Source: Marinobacter sp. (GTDB lineage: Bacteria; Pseudomonadota; Gammaproteobacteria; Pseudomonadales; Oleiphilaceae). Taken from it: a stretch of DNA of 64,000 nt. Below, in pieces: positions 18,256 through 27,755 of this stretch. A program made the translations under genes and the position numbers. The notes below the pieces were generated by a model. It worked only from the letters and a program-made list of their open reading frames with translations, made no database searches and was not told the origin of the DNA. The stretch lies in assembly GCA_022565395.1 (NCBI GenBank), contig JAIUMV010000003.1, positions 62,001 through 126,000 of the forward strand, in the 5' to 3' direction. Within the stretch, counting starts at the first letter, position 1; each line of letters starts with the position of its first letter.

Positions 18256-21200
18256 ATGTTTGATGCCAGCAAGATTCTGGATAGCGGACTCCATCAACTG
18301 CCAAAGGATGATCTCTGGCAGGCGGTCATAGAAAACTATGCCGTGGATGAGGCCGCCTACCTGCAGACCCTGATGCCGGTGGCCAAAGGGTCGGAGCGTT
18401 GGCAAACCCAGGTGCGTCAGACAGCCACTGAGCTGATCCGCAAGGTCCGCGAGCAGGACGACGCTGTTCACATGATTGATGCCCTGCTGCAAGAGTACAG
18501 CCTGGACACCCAGGAGGGCATTCAGCTGATGTGTCTGGCTGAAGCCCTGATGCGCATTCCTGATAAACGCACCGCAGATGCCCTGATTGAGGACAAGCTG
18601 TCTGTTGCCGACTGGCAGAAGCACGTGGGCCGCAGTGAGTCCACCCTCGTCAATGCCTCCACTTGGGGGTTGATGCTAACAGGTAAGGTGGTCAAGATGG
18701 ATCGGCGCCTGGAGGGGCCGCCGACGAGTATCTGGAAACGCCTTGTCAAACGCAGCGGCGAACCGGTCATTCGCTCCGCCATGTACAGTGCCATGGCCAT
18801 CATGGGCAAACAGTTCGTGCTGGGGCGCACTATTGAAGAAGCTCTCAAGAACGGCCGCACTTACCGTGACAAAGGTTACACCTACTCCTTTGACATGCTG
18901 GGTGAAGCCGCCATGACCCAGGCGGATGCGGAACGCTACCTGGAAGACTACCTGAACGCTATCCGTACGGTGGGGGCTGATACCTATCCGCGGGGACAAG
19001 CGCCTGCGCCTTCTGTCTCCATCAAACTGTCCGCACTGCATCCCCGTTATGAGGAAAGTCATGAGGGTCGAGTGCTGACCGAACTCTATGACACCCTGAT
19101 ACATCTGCTCACCCTGGCCCGGGAACAGGGGGTGGCCATTACCGTGGATGCCGAGGAAATGGATCGGCTGGAGTTGTCCTTAAAGCTGTTCGAAAAGGTG
19201 TATGCAGCGCCTGAGCTCAAGGGCTGGAATGGGTTTGGGTTGGTGGTGCAGGGTTATTCAAAACGTGCCTTGCCGGTGTTGAGCTGGCTCAACCGGCTGG
19301 CCAGTGAGCGGGGGGGTGAGATACCCGTGCGTCTGGTCAAAGGTGCCTACTGGGATACTGAGATCAAACTGTGCCAGCAATTGGGGCTGGCGGGTTATCC
19401 GGTCTTTACCCGCAAGGAAGCGACAGATACCTCCTACCTGGCGTGTATGCGCTTCCTGCTCAGTGAGTATACCCGGGGTCATATCTACCCCCAGTTTGCC
19501 AGCCACAACGCCCATACGGTGGCGGCGGTGCTGGCCACCGCCCAGGGCACGGAGCGCAATTTTGAGTTCCAGCGCCTGCATGGCATGGGCGATGCGCTCT
19601 ACAACACGGTGTTGGAGCAACACAAGGTGCCCGTGCGTATATATGCGCCGGTGGGCGCCCACAAAGATCTGTTGCCCTATCTGGTGCGCCGGTTGCTGGA
19701 AAATGGCGCCAACTCATCCTTTGTCCACCGCCTGGTGGATGCAGATACTCCCATCGAGGACCTCACTAAAGATCCGGTTGAGCTGCTGCAGGCGCAGCCA
19801 TCCCTGGCCAATCACCGAATACCCCTGCCGAGGGCTATCTACGGTCCGGAGCGCCCCAATTCCCGCGGCTTTAATCTGGATGTGGCCATCGACCGGGAAG
19901 AGCTGATGAATCGTCTGACCCTCTGGAGCAACACCCAGTGGGCAGCTGCACCCCTTATTGCCGGCAAGGAACGGGATGAAGGCAAGGCCCGTGAGGTACG
20001 GGCACCTCATAATAGCGATGACCTGGTGGGGGAGGCGATCTGGACCAGTCGGGAGCAGGCACTGGACGCACTGGACATCGCTCACCAGGCTTTCCCCGCC
20101 TGGAACCGGAGCCCGGTAGAAGAGCGGGCCGCCTGCCTGGAGCGTTTTAGCGACCTGATGGAAGAGCATATCGATGAGCTGATGGCGCTCTGCACCCGCG
20201 AGGCGGGCAAAACGTTGCAGGATGGTATCGATGAAGTGCGTGAGGCAGTGGACTTCTGCCGCTACTACGCCTTGCAGGCGCGCCAACGTTTCAGCAAGCC
20301 CCTGCTGCTGCCTGGACCAACCGGGGAAAGCAACGAACTGTACCTGGAGGGGCGAGGGGTGTTTCTCTGCATCAGCCCGTGGAACTTTCCGCTGGCCATC
20401 TACGCCGGGCAGATTATGGCGGCTCTGGTAGCCGGTAACACGGTGTTGGCCAAGCCGGCAGAGCAAACCACTCTGATTGCTCATCGTGCCATGCAATTAA
20501 TGCTGGAGGCGGGCATACCCGCTGACGCCCTGCAATTCTTACCGGGTGACGGAGCGGAGCTTGGCGGTGTCCTGACCCCTGATGAGCGAGTGGCGGGTGT
20601 TGTTTTCACCGGCTCCACGGCGGTGGCCCACATTCTCAATCGCACCTTGGCCAGCCGTCACGGGGCCATCGTGCCTCTGATTGCAGAAACCGGTGGTCAG
20701 AACGCCATGATTGTGGACAGCAGCGCGCTGCCGGAACAGGTAGTGAGGGATGTGGTTCACTCCGCTTTTGCCAGTGCTGGCCAGCGTTGTTCCGCCCTGC
20801 GGGTGCTGTATGTGCAGGAGGATGTGGCTGATCGCATGGAAAGTCTGCTGGCCGGCGCCATGCAGGAGTTGGTGGTGGGGGATCCGGCTGACTATGCCAC
20901 CGATATCGGGCCGGTGATTGACAGCGAGGCCCATGAAGGCCTGTCACGTCATCTGCAGGCCCTGGCCAAGAGCGCCCGCTTTATTGCTCGTGCGCCTTTA
21001 CCGGCGGCCACCGGACAGGGGTGTTTTATTCCCCCCAGCGCCTACGGCATTAACAGTATCAGTGACCTGGAGGGCGAACATTTTGGGCCGATCCTGCACG
21101 TGGTGCGCTACCCCGCCGATGAGCTGGACCGCGTCATTGATGAAATCAATGGTGCCGGGTATGGCTTGACCCTGGGTATCCATAGCCGCAGTGAGGCCAC

Positions 21201-21465
21201 CGCCGCCTATATCGAACGACGGGTCAAAGTGGGCAATACCTATATCAACCGGAACCAGATTGGCGCCGTGGTGGGGGTTCAGCCCTTTGGTGGGCGCGGC
21301 CTGTCCGGCACCGGGCCTAAGGCGGGCGGGCCGCACTATCTGCTGCGGTTCGCAACCGAACGTACACGTACCATCAACACGACTGCTGTGGGAGGCAATG
21401 CATCATTGCTGTCGTTGGGCGAGGAATCCCCGACGTTGGCCGGGAACCAAAACAACAAGTCATAA
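18256..21465 (+). CDS. putA: Bifunctional proline dehydrogenase / L-glutamate gamma-semialdehyde dehydrogenase PutA, without DNA-binding domain
   Basis: The 1069-residue enzyme oxidises proline to glutamate in two steps with substrate channelling. The FAD-dependent proline dehydrogenase barrel lies at about 185-490 (SIKLSALHPRYE, VDAEEMDRLE, VRLVKGAYWD). The aldehyde dehydrogenase domain lies at about 575-1040 with ISPWNFPLAI, general base Glu in LIAETGGQNA, the nucleophilic Cys in AGQRCSALR, and PFGGRGLSGTGPKAGG. The N-terminus starts directly with the arm region (MFDASKILDSGL) and lacks the ribbon-helix-helix repressor domain of E. coli PutA, so this protein should not control its own gene. 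The putP transporter gene follows 12-21 bp later. Confidence 0.96.
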   Translation: MFDASKILDSGLHQLPKDDLWQAVIENYAVDEAAYLQTLMPVAKGSERWQTQVRQTATELIRKVREQDDAVHMIDALLQEYSLDTQEGIQLMCLAEALMRIPDKRTADALIEDKLSVADWQKHVGRSESTLVNASTWGLMLTGKVVKMDRRLEGPPTSIWKRLVKRSGEPVIRSAMYSAMAIMGKQFVLGRTIEEALKNGRTYRDKGYTYSFDMLGEAAMTQADAERYLEDYLNAIRTVGADTYPRGQAPAPSVSIKLSALHPRYEESHEGRVLTELYDTLIHLLTLAREQGVAITVDAEEMDRLELSLKLFEKVYAAPELKGWNGFGLVVQGYSKRALPVLSWLNRLASERGGEIPVRLVKGAYWDTEIKLCQQLGLAGYPVFTRKEATDTSYLACMRFLLSEYTRGHIYPQFASHNAHTVAAVLATAQGTERNFEFQRLHGMGDALYNTVLEQHKVPVRIYAPVGAHKDLLPYLVRRLLENGANSSFVHRLVDADTPIEDLTKDPVELLQAQPSLANHRIPLPRAIYGPERPNSRGFNLDVAIDREELMNRLTLWSNTQWAAAPLIAGKERDEGKAREVRAPHNSDDLVGEAIWTSREQALDALDIAHQAFPAWNRSPVEERAACLERFSDLMEEHIDELMALCTREAGKTLQDGIDEVREAVDFCRYYALQARQRFSKPLLLPGPTGESNELYLEGRGVFLCISPWNFPLAIYAGQIMAALVAGNTVLAKPAEQTTLIAHRAMQLMLEAGIPADALQFLPGDGAELGGVLTPDERVAGVVFTGSTAVAHILNRTLASRHGAIVPLIAETGGQNAMIVDSSALPEQVVRDVVHSAFASAGQRCSALRVLYVQEDVADRMESLLAGAMQELVVGDPADYATDIGPVIDSEAHEGLSRHLQALAKSARFIARAPLPAATGQGCFIPPSAYGINSISDLEGEHFGPILHVVRYPADELDRVIDEINGAGYGLTLGIHSRSEATAAYIERRVKVGNTYINRNQIGAVVGVQPFGGRGLSGTGPKAGGPHYLLRFATERTRTINTTAVGGNASLLSLGEESPTLAGNQNNKS

Positions 21466-21486
21466 ACCGGACGCGGAGTGCAACTT

Positions 21487-22962
21487 ATGTTGGAAAACAA
21501 CTTTGGGGTCAGCATAACGTTTATCCTTTACATCCTGATGATGCTTGCCATCGGCTATGTGGCCTACAAGCGCACCAGTAATCTGTCGGATTACATTCTG
21601 GGTGGTCGTAGCCTCGGCCCCTTGCCTTCTGCCCTGAGTGCCGGTGCGTCAGATATGAGCGGCTGGCTGTTGCTGGGTCTTCCAGGGTATGCCTATGCGG
21701 CGGGCTATGAGGCCATCTGGATAGCCGTGGGTCTGCTGGCCGGCACGTGGCTGAACTGGTTGTTTGTCGCCCGGCGGCTGCGAACTTACTCCCTCTCGGC
21801 AGGTGACTCCCTGACCCTGCCATCCTATTTTGAGAACCGCTTTCACGACACCAGCCGTGTCCTGCGGGTGATCTGTGCTTTCTTTATTCTGCTGTTCTTC
21901 CTGTTCTATACCAGCTCCGGCCTGGTGGCGGGAGGCAAGCTGTTCGCTACGGTGTTTGAGTTTGACTACCGGGTGGCGGTGGTGATCGGCACCCTGGCGG
22001 TGGTGTCCTACACCTTCTTTGGCGGTTTCCTGGCGGTCGCCTGGACCGACGTTATCCAGGGTTTGCTAATGTTTGCGGCCTTGCTGCTGGTGCCCATTAT
22101 GGCCATTCAGGTATCCGGTGGCTGGGGGGCAACTCAGGCCTCGATGGCTGAACTCAATCCGGAGTTGTTGCGAGCGTTCACCAACACGGAGGGTGGCGCC
22201 ATAGGCTGGATTGCCATCCTGTCCCTGCTGGGGTGGGGGTTGGGTTACTTTGGCCAGCCCCACATCCTGGCCCGTTTCAAGGCTATTCGGAGTGAGGCGG
22301 ATATCCCCATGGCGCGCCGTATTGCCGTCATCTGGAGTGGTCTCGGCCTGTTTGGCGCCCTGCTGTGTGGCTGGGCGGCCATCGGCTATTTCGATACCCC
22401 GCTGCCTGATGGCGAGCGTGCCTTTATCCTGCTGGTGGATGCGCTGTTCCACCCCATTATTGCGGGTGTGCTGCTGGCGGCTATTCTGGCGGCCATCATG
22501 AGTACGGCAGATTCCCAGCTGCTGGTGTCATCTTCTGCCCTGGCAGAAGACTTCTACAAGGCGCTGTTCCGTCGTGACGCATCGCAGCAGGAGCTGGTGT
22601 GGGTGGGTCGCTTCGCAGTTGTGGGTATCGCCTTTGTTGCCATGCTGTTGGCCTTTGATGAAGACAGTATGGTGCTGGAGCTGGTGGCCTACGCCTGGGC
22701 GGGCTTTGGTGCGGCCTTCGGCCCGGCCTTGATTCTGTCACTCTACTGGAAGCGCATGACACGCTTCGGTGCCATGGCGGGTGTGGTTGTGGGTGGCGCG
22801 ACGGTGGTGATCTGGGGCAATCTGTCGGGCGGTATTCTCGATCTCTACGAGATTATCCCTGGTTTCATTCTCGCCACTATCGCTATTGTCGTTGTCTCTC
22901 TGACGGCGGGTGAGCCGTCGGAAGAAACTCAGTCCGGCTTCGATAAGGCGATGGGTAGCTAA
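21487..22962 (+). CDS. putP: Sodium/proline symporter PutP
   Basis: A 491-residue member of the sodium:solute symporter family with about 13 membrane helices. Characteristic segments are NLSDYILGGRSLGPLPSALSAGASDMSGW split over the first two helices, the sodium-site serines in STADSQLLVSSS, and GWGLGYFGQPHILARF. It imports proline for the PutA next door, and the two are almost certainly one operon. I chose the ATG at 21487 because GGAG lies 8 nt before it; a GTG three codons earlier overlaps that site and is unlikely. Confidence 0.95.
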   Translation: MLENNFGVSITFILYILMMLAIGYVAYKRTSNLSDYILGGRSLGPLPSALSAGASDMSGWLLLGLPGYAYAAGYEAIWIAVGLLAGTWLNWLFVARRLRTYSLSAGDSLTLPSYFENRFHDTSRVLRVICAFFILLFFLFYTSSGLVAGGKLFATVFEFDYRVAVVIGTLAVVSYTFFGGFLAVAWTDVIQGLLMFAALLLVPIMAIQVSGGWGATQASMAELNPELLRAFTNTEGGAIGWIAILSLLGWGLGYFGQPHILARFKAIRSEADIPMARRIAVIWSGLGLFGALLCGWAAIGYFDTPLPDGERAFILLVDALFHPIIAGVLLAAILAAIMSTADSQLLVSSSALAEDFYKALFRRDASQQELVWVGRFAVVGIAFVAMLLAFDEDSMVLELVAYAWAGFGAAFGPALILSLYWKRMTRFGAMAGVVVGGATVVIWGNLSGGILDLYEIIPGFILATIAIVVVSLTAGEPSEETQSGFDKAMGS

Positions 22963-22970
22963 CTCACCCT

Positions 22971-23007
22971 GACAGCCCCTCTCCAGTAGTGGGGAGGGGC
23001 GCCTGTC
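22971..23007. terminator. Stem-loop between convergent putP and miaE
   Basis: GCCCCTCTCC (22975-22984) pairs with GGGGAGGGGC (22991-23000), one wobble, six-base loop; outer GACAG and CTGTC extend it across a two-base bulge. No long T-run follows. Its place between convergent stops suggests a shared terminator. Confidence 0.5.
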
Positions 23008-23614
23008 ACGGGGCGACCGGCCCGCTGTGAAACCGGAACACGGTATCCGGGGTCTCAATCAGTCGCCGTTCGACTGCCATGAACTCCGCCACGCGGTCGT
23101 CGATGGCACCGCCAGCAGCGTCGCTCGCCAGTTTCAGGTAATCCTGGTAGTGGCGCGCTTCTGATTTCAGCAAACTGGTGTAGAAAGTGTGCAGCGTATC
23201 ATCCAGATGCGGCGCCAGTGCCGCAAAGCGCTCGCAGGAGCGGGCTTCGATGATAGCCCCGACAATCAGCACATCCACCAGACGACCGGGGTCATCCTTG
23301 CGTACCAGCTCCCGCAAACCACCGGCATAGCGTGAGGGCGACAGATGATCATAGCGGATACCCCGCTTCTTCATAATCGCCAGCACTTGCTCGAAGTGCC
23401 TTAACTCCTCCCGGGCCAGCCGTGACATCTTGTTCAACAGCGTAGGGTTGTCCACATAGCGGTACATCAGGCTCAGGGCGGTGGATGCGGCTTTCTTCTC
23501 ACAGTGGGCGTGGTCGATCAGCAGGGTATCCTGTTGCGCCAGCGCGTTATTGATCCATTGCTGAGGCGTCGGGCAGGGTAGAAAGGCGCGAATTTCATCA
23601 AGAGCTGTTTGCAT
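23006..23614 (-). CDS. miaE: tRNA-(ms2io6A37) hydroxylase MiaE
   Basis: This protein of about 202 residues is a four-helix di-iron oxygenase that hydroxylates the isopentenyl group of ms2i6A at position 37 of tRNAs. Iron ligands are visible in three EXXH-type helices: HAHCEKKA, REELRHFEQV and SEARHYQDYLKL, plus IIEARSCERF. I place the start at the ATG (23612-23614) preceding QTALDEIRAFL, as in homologues; upstream in-frame codons give an unlikely extension. The enzyme needs oxygen and occurs in Salmonella and pseudomonads but not in E. coli K-12, in keeping with an aerobic host. Confidence 0.93.
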   Translation of the reverse strand: MQTALDEIRAFLPCPTPQQWINNALAQQDTLLIDHAHCEKKAASTALSLMYRYVDNPTLLNKMSRLAREELRHFEQVLAIMKKRGIRYDHLSPSRYAGGLRELVRKDDPGRLVDVLIVGAIIEARSCERFAALAPHLDDTLHTFYTSLLKSEARHYQDYLKLASDAAGGAIDDRVAEFMAVERRLIETPDTVFRFHSGPVAP

Positions 23615-23752
23615 GGGTACCGGCTTACATGTCTGGCTGTGAACGGCCTGAGGCCGCCAGGGGCGAATCGAAGCGGGCATTATACACGGGCAGGTCATCA
23701 AGGTGAGTGCGGGTCAGCTTTAGCGATTAGTCGCACGGCCTAAGTAGTTACC

Positions 23753-23781
23753 TTAACTTTTGCTCTGAATTCCGCTAAAAT
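23753..23781 (+). promoter_or_regulatory. Sigma-70 promoter of acnB
   Basis: TTAACT (23753-23758), 17-bp spacer, TAAAAT (23776-23781). Start of transcription would be near 23788, giving a leader of about 78 nt before the GTG at 23866. Confidence 0.6.
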
Positions 23782-23865
23782 GCTGCGCCAGATTGCGGCC
23801 TTATTCCGCCTTACAACCTTCCCGCCATGACGTCGCGGGGCATCCCAACTGATGAGGGTCATATC

Positions 23866-26460
23866 GTGCTAGAAGCATATCGTGAACACGTTGCCGAGCG
23901 CGCAGCGCTGGGTATTCCGCCCAAGCCTCTGAACGCCGAGCAGCCTGCCTCCCTGGTAGATCTGTTGAAGAACCCGCCTGCCGGCGAAGAAGCTACCCTG
24001 GTTGACCTTCTGGAAAACCGTATCCCGCCGGGTGTTGACGAAGCTGCATACGTAAAGGCTGCCTTCCTGTCCGCTATCGTCAAGGGCGAGGCGGCGTCTC
24101 CGCTGGTCAGCAAGCAGAAGGCTGTTGAACTGTTGGGCATGATGCAGGGCGGTTACAACATCGCCACGCTGGTTGAGCAGCTGGACAATGCCGAACTGGC
24201 TGAGCTGGCGGGCGAGCAGCTGAAAAAGACCCTGCTGATGTTCGACGCCTTCAATGACGTCAAGGATAAGGCAGCAGCTGGCAATGCTGTGGCCAAAGGC
24301 GTTATGGAATCCTGGGCCAACGCCGAGTGGTTCACCAGCCGCAAAAAGGTGCCTGAGAGCATCAAGATGACCGTTTTCAAAGTCACGGGTGAGACCAACA
24401 CCGATGACCTGTCCCCGGCGCCTGACGCCTGGTCCCGCCCGGACATCCCGCTGCACGCCCGTGCTGCCTACAAAATGACCCGTGACGGCCTGACCCCGGA
24501 AGAGCACGGTGTCACTGGTCCCATGAGCCAGATCGAGGAAATCAAGGCCAAGGGCCTGCCGGTTGCCTTCGTGGGTGACGTGGTTGGTACCGGTTCTTCC
24601 CGTAAGTCTGCCACCAACTCGGTGCTGTGGTTCTTCGGTGACGACATCCCGGGCGTACCTAACAAGCGCGGCGGCGGTGTCTGTATCGGGAGCAAGGTTG
24701 CACCTATCTTCTTCAACACCATGGAAGACGCCGGTGCTCTGGTATTCGAAGCTCCCGTCGATAACATGAATATGGGTGATGTGATCGACATCCGTCCTTA
24801 CGAAGGCAAGATCTTCAACGAGGCCGGTGAAGTAATCTCCGAGTTCAAGTTCAAGTCTGACGTGATTCTGGATGAAGTTCAGGCTGGCGGTCGTATTCCG
24901 TTGATCATTGGTCGTGGTCTGACCAACAAGGCCCGTGAAGCACTGGGTCTGGGCGCGACAGATATCTTCCGTCTGCCGAAGGATCCAGCAGCAGGCACCA
25001 AGGGCTTCACTTTGGGTCAGAAAATGGTCGGCAAAGCCTGTGGCTTGGCAGAAGGCAAGGGCGTTCGTCCCGGCACCTACTGCGAACCCAACATGACCAC
25101 TGTAGGCTCTCAGGACACCACCGGTCCGATGACCCGTGATGAGCTGAAAGACCTAGCGTGTCTGGGCTTCCAGGCGGATCTGGTCATGCAGTCTTTCTGT
25201 CACACCGCAGCTTATCCGAAGCCCGTTGACGTTGAAATGCAGCACACCCTGCCAGACTTTATCCGTACTCGTGGCGGTGTTTCCCTGCGTCCGGGCGACG
25301 GTATCATCCACTCCTGGCTGAACCGCATGCTGCTGCCGGACACCGTAGGTACCGGTGGTGACTCCCATACCCGTTTCCCCATGGGTATTTCCTTCCCGGC
25401 AGGCTCTGGTCTGGTGGCTTTCGCGGCCGCTACCGGTGTCATGCCGCTGGATATGCCAGAGTCTGTGCTGGTGCGCTTCAAGGGCAAAATGCAGCCGGGT
25501 ATCACCCTGCGTGATCTGGTACATGCGATTCCCCTGTACGGCATCAAACAGGGCATCCTGACGGTTGAGAAGAAGGGCAAAATCAACGAATTCTCTGGCC
25601 GTATCCTGGAAATCGAAGGTCTGGAACACCTGACTGTTGAACAGGCGTTCGAGCTGTCTGACGCCTCTGCCGAGCGTTCTGCAGCGGGTTGTACCATCAA
25701 CCTGTCTGAAGAGTCCGTAGCTGAGTACCTGCGCTCCAACATCACCATGTTGCGCTGGATGATTGCCGAAGGTTACGGCGATCCGCGTACCCTGGAGCGT
25801 CGTGCCAAGGCGATGGAAGAGTGGCTGGCCAACCCGAGCCTGATGCGTGCTGACGCCGATGCCGAGTACGCTCATGTGGTTGAAATTGATCTGGCTGACA
25901 TCAAAGAGCCGATCGTGTGCTGCCCGAACGACCCTGACGATGCCAAGTTCCTGTCCGAAGTGGCTGGTGACAAGGTGGATGAGGTCTTCATCGGTTCCTG
26001 TATGACCAACATCGGTCATTTCCGTGCCGCTGGTAAGTTGCTGGAGCAACACAAGGGCCCGCTGAGCACCCGTCTGTGGATGTCTCCGCCCACCAAGATG
26101 GACCAGGCCCAGTTGATGGAAGAAGGCTACTTCAACACCTACGGCACTGCCGGTGTGCGCACCGAAATGCCGGGCTGCTCCCTGTGTATGGGTAACCAGG
26201 CACGTGTGGCGCCCAAGTCCACCGTACTCTCCACCTCTACCCGTAACTTCCCCAACCGTCTGGGTGATGGTGCCAACGTGTACCTGACCTCTGCGGAGCT
26301 GGCGGCAGTCGGCGCAGTACTGGGCAAACTGCCTACCCCTGCGGAGTACATGGAGTACGCGAAGAACCTCGACAGCATGTCCGCCGAGATCTACAAGTAC
26401 CTCAACTTCGATCAGATGGAAACCTACACCACCAAAGCTGCTGAAGCCCAGGTAGAGTAA
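23866..26460 (+). CDS. acnB: Aconitate hydratase B
   Basis: The 864-residue enzyme, one residue from E. coli AcnB in length, interconverts citrate and isocitrate in the TCA cycle. I start it at GTG 23866 because the protein then opens VLEAYREHVAERAALGI as in E. coli, and GAGGGT lies 6-7 nt upstream; an ATG 39 bp earlier has no ribosome site. The HEAT-like domain 5 is N-terminal, as in AcnB only. Iron-sulfur cluster cysteines are in GSCMTNIGHF and CSLCMGNQ. It has its own promoter and ends at two consecutive hairpins. Confidence 0.97.
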   Translation: MLEAYREHVAERAALGIPPKPLNAEQPASLVDLLKNPPAGEEATLVDLLENRIPPGVDEAAYVKAAFLSAIVKGEAASPLVSKQKAVELLGMMQGGYNIATLVEQLDNAELAELAGEQLKKTLLMFDAFNDVKDKAAAGNAVAKGVMESWANAEWFTSRKKVPESIKMTVFKVTGETNTDDLSPAPDAWSRPDIPLHARAAYKMTRDGLTPEEHGVTGPMSQIEEIKAKGLPVAFVGDVVGTGSSRKSATNSVLWFFGDDIPGVPNKRGGGVCIGSKVAPIFFNTMEDAGALVFEAPVDNMNMGDVIDIRPYEGKIFNEAGEVISEFKFKSDVILDEVQAGGRIPLIIGRGLTNKAREALGLGATDIFRLPKDPAAGTKGFTLGQKMVGKACGLAEGKGVRPGTYCEPNMTTVGSQDTTGPMTRDELKDLACLGFQADLVMQSFCHTAAYPKPVDVEMQHTLPDFIRTRGGVSLRPGDGIIHSWLNRMLLPDTVGTGGDSHTRFPMGISFPAGSGLVAFAAATGVMPLDMPESVLVRFKGKMQPGITLRDLVHAIPLYGIKQGILTVEKKGKINEFSGRILEIEGLEHLTVEQAFELSDASAERSAAGCTINLSEESVAEYLRSNITMLRWMIAEGYGDPRTLERRAKAMEEWLANPSLMRADADAEYAHVVEIDLADIKEPIVCCPNDPDDAKFLSEVAGDKVDEVFIGSCMTNIGHFRAAGKLLEQHKGPLSTRLWMSPPTKMDQAQLMEEGYFNTYGTAGVRTEMPGCSLCMGNQARVAPKSTVLSTSTRNFPNRLGDGANVYLTSAELAAVGAVLGKLPTPAEYMEYAKNLDSMSAEIYKYLNFDQMETYTTKAAEAQVE

Positions 26461-26476
26461 GTTAGCCATTGCGGCA

Positions 26477-26500
26477 ACTGGCCCGACGTGTCGGGCCAGT
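26477..26500 (+). terminator. First hairpin after acnB
   Basis: Arms ACTGGCCCGA (26477-26486) and TCGGGCCAGT (26491-26500) are perfectly complementary over 10 bp around the loop CGTG. No T-run follows, but it lies 17 bp after the stop and just before a second hairpin with a T-run, so it probably protects the 3' end or assists termination. Confidence 0.55.
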
Positions 26501-26510
26501 GCCAGCAACA

Positions 26511-26539
26511 AAAACGCCAGCCTTCGGGCTGGCGTTTTT
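26511..26539 (+). terminator. Intrinsic terminator after acnB
   Basis: CGCCAGCC (26515-26522), tetraloop TTCG, GGCTGGCG (26527-26534), then TTTTT, with an A-run in front. This textbook bidirectional terminator separates acnB from the accessory island that follows. Confidence 0.9.
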
Positions 26540-26631
26540 GTTATCACGGGGTCTGCCGGAACTGACATGAGTGCCTTTGGCCTGCCTGGCGTGCATGGGC
26601 CGCATATCCCGATGAATCCTAGTCCCAGACC

Positions 26632-26659
26632 TTTACATCAGAGTTTCAGTCGGTAGAAT
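26632..26659 (+). promoter_or_regulatory. Strong sigma-70 promoter of the putative toxin-immunity operon
   Basis: TTTACA (26632-26637), 16-bp spacer, TAGAAT (26654-26659): each box differs from consensus at one position. It lies about 50 bp before the toxin-like gene, with no other gene in between. Confidence 0.6.
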
Positions 26660-26707
26660 CCGCGGTACAAGCTTCAATTTATCGATACTTCAGCCAAGGA
26701 GAGGGTG

Positions 26708-27745
26708 ATGCCGCAGAGCTCGGATGCCTATTTCTATGTTGTTCGCTTTCCTTCCCACATTACTCAGGTTGCCAGATCTCTTTACGATGATCTGGATAGT
26801 TCCATGGCCCGAGAGTTCTTGCACATCAACCAGTTGGCCTCAGACCAGAGCGGTTGGCTGATGACAGGACAAATGCTCTACCTGCCAGAGCCGGTTTGTT
26901 ACCACCCGGATATTGAGAGCGAAGTGATTAGCCTTGTGGGTGCGATGAACGAGAAGATCCGTTACGGCATGGACAACGAACAGCGCCGCATTATCGCTGA
27001 GCACCCAACCTTCGTCGCCAATGCAGCCGAAGTATCGAACGACGCCTATGCTGGCGTAGATGCTGCCAACTCTGTAGCTGGCGCTTTAACAGCAGCGACC
27101 TCAAGCTATGCCAGATCTGTTGGTCAGTCATTGACTGAATTGGATGCCGCTTATAAACGAAGCTACCAGGCCCATGGCAGGCTTACGGACAGCTTTTACC
27201 AGCAACGCCAGCAAATCTATCGGACGTTGGATACCAACATGGGTCGTATGGGGCGCATGCTGGCTTTTGGTACCGCGTTTGACTCTCAGGCTAGAAACGT
27301 TTTGAAGGTGAAAACCAAAAGCCAGATTCTGCACTGGCAACGCCACGGTGTGGGTTCTGGGCCAATGAACGATTTTCGCACCCATTTTGACCGTTTCGAT
27401 AGGGCATCCAGAGGCATAAGGCGTGTGGGTTACCTTTCCATTGGCATCGAAGTGACCTTGAGCGAGCTGACCATCAGAGAGGAGTGCAGTGCAGGCAGTT
27501 CTGAGGACTGCACGAAGTCCAAGTTCCTGAACCGTGGGCAGACGACGGGGGCCATTTTGGTAGGCGGCGGTTTGGGTAGTGCAGCTAGCTATGGCGTCTG
27601 CAATGCATTATTTGGCATCAAATCCTTCGGTAGCAGTTTACTTTGGTGCTCACTCGTCGCTGGCGGCTCGGGCACGTATGTAGGCTCTGAACTTGGCAAA
27701 CCAGCTGGCCTCCGAGCGGGGCGTCGTCTTTACAACTGGAGGTGA
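26708..27745 (+). CDS. Putative polymorphic/pore-forming toxin: LysM-like N-terminus and glycine-rich transmembrane C-terminus
   Basis: I do not recognise this 345-residue protein. Residues 8-60 resemble a LysM module (FYVVRFPSHITQVARSL opening, HINQ in the middle, GQMLYLP at the end). Residues 70-240 are mostly helical and polar, with possible coiled coil. Residues 279-302 and 307-328 form two hydrophobic, glycine-zipper-like helices (AILVGGGLGSAASYG, SLVAGGSGTYVGSELG) separated by a short turn, as in membrane-inserting toxins. C260 and C268 flank a short loop just before them. There is no signal peptide, which would fit a type VI or contact-dependent cargo. It has AAGGAGAGG upstream of the ATG, its own promoter, and is followed 10 bp later by four membrane-protein paralogues. 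The toxin role is inferred from this architecture and context. Confidence 0.55.
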   Translation: MPQSSDAYFYVVRFPSHITQVARSLYDDLDSSMAREFLHINQLASDQSGWLMTGQMLYLPEPVCYHPDIESEVISLVGAMNEKIRYGMDNEQRRIIAEHPTFVANAAEVSNDAYAGVDAANSVAGALTAATSSYARSVGQSLTELDAAYKRSYQAHGRLTDSFYQQRQQIYRTLDTNMGRMGRMLAFGTAFDSQARNVLKVKTKSQILHWQRHGVGSGPMNDFRTHFDRFDRASRGIRRVGYLSIGIEVTLSELTIREECSAGSSEDCTKSKFLNRGQTTGAILVGGGLGSAASYGVCNALFGIKSFGSSLLWCSLVAGGSGTYVGSELGKPAGLRAGRRLYNWR

Positions 27746-27755
27746 GTTTACCGCG

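Noticed and set aside
25153-26568. Antisense open frame of about 470 codons opposite acnB
   Set aside because: Shadow of a highly expressed gene with strong codon bias; it also runs through the terminator hairpin.
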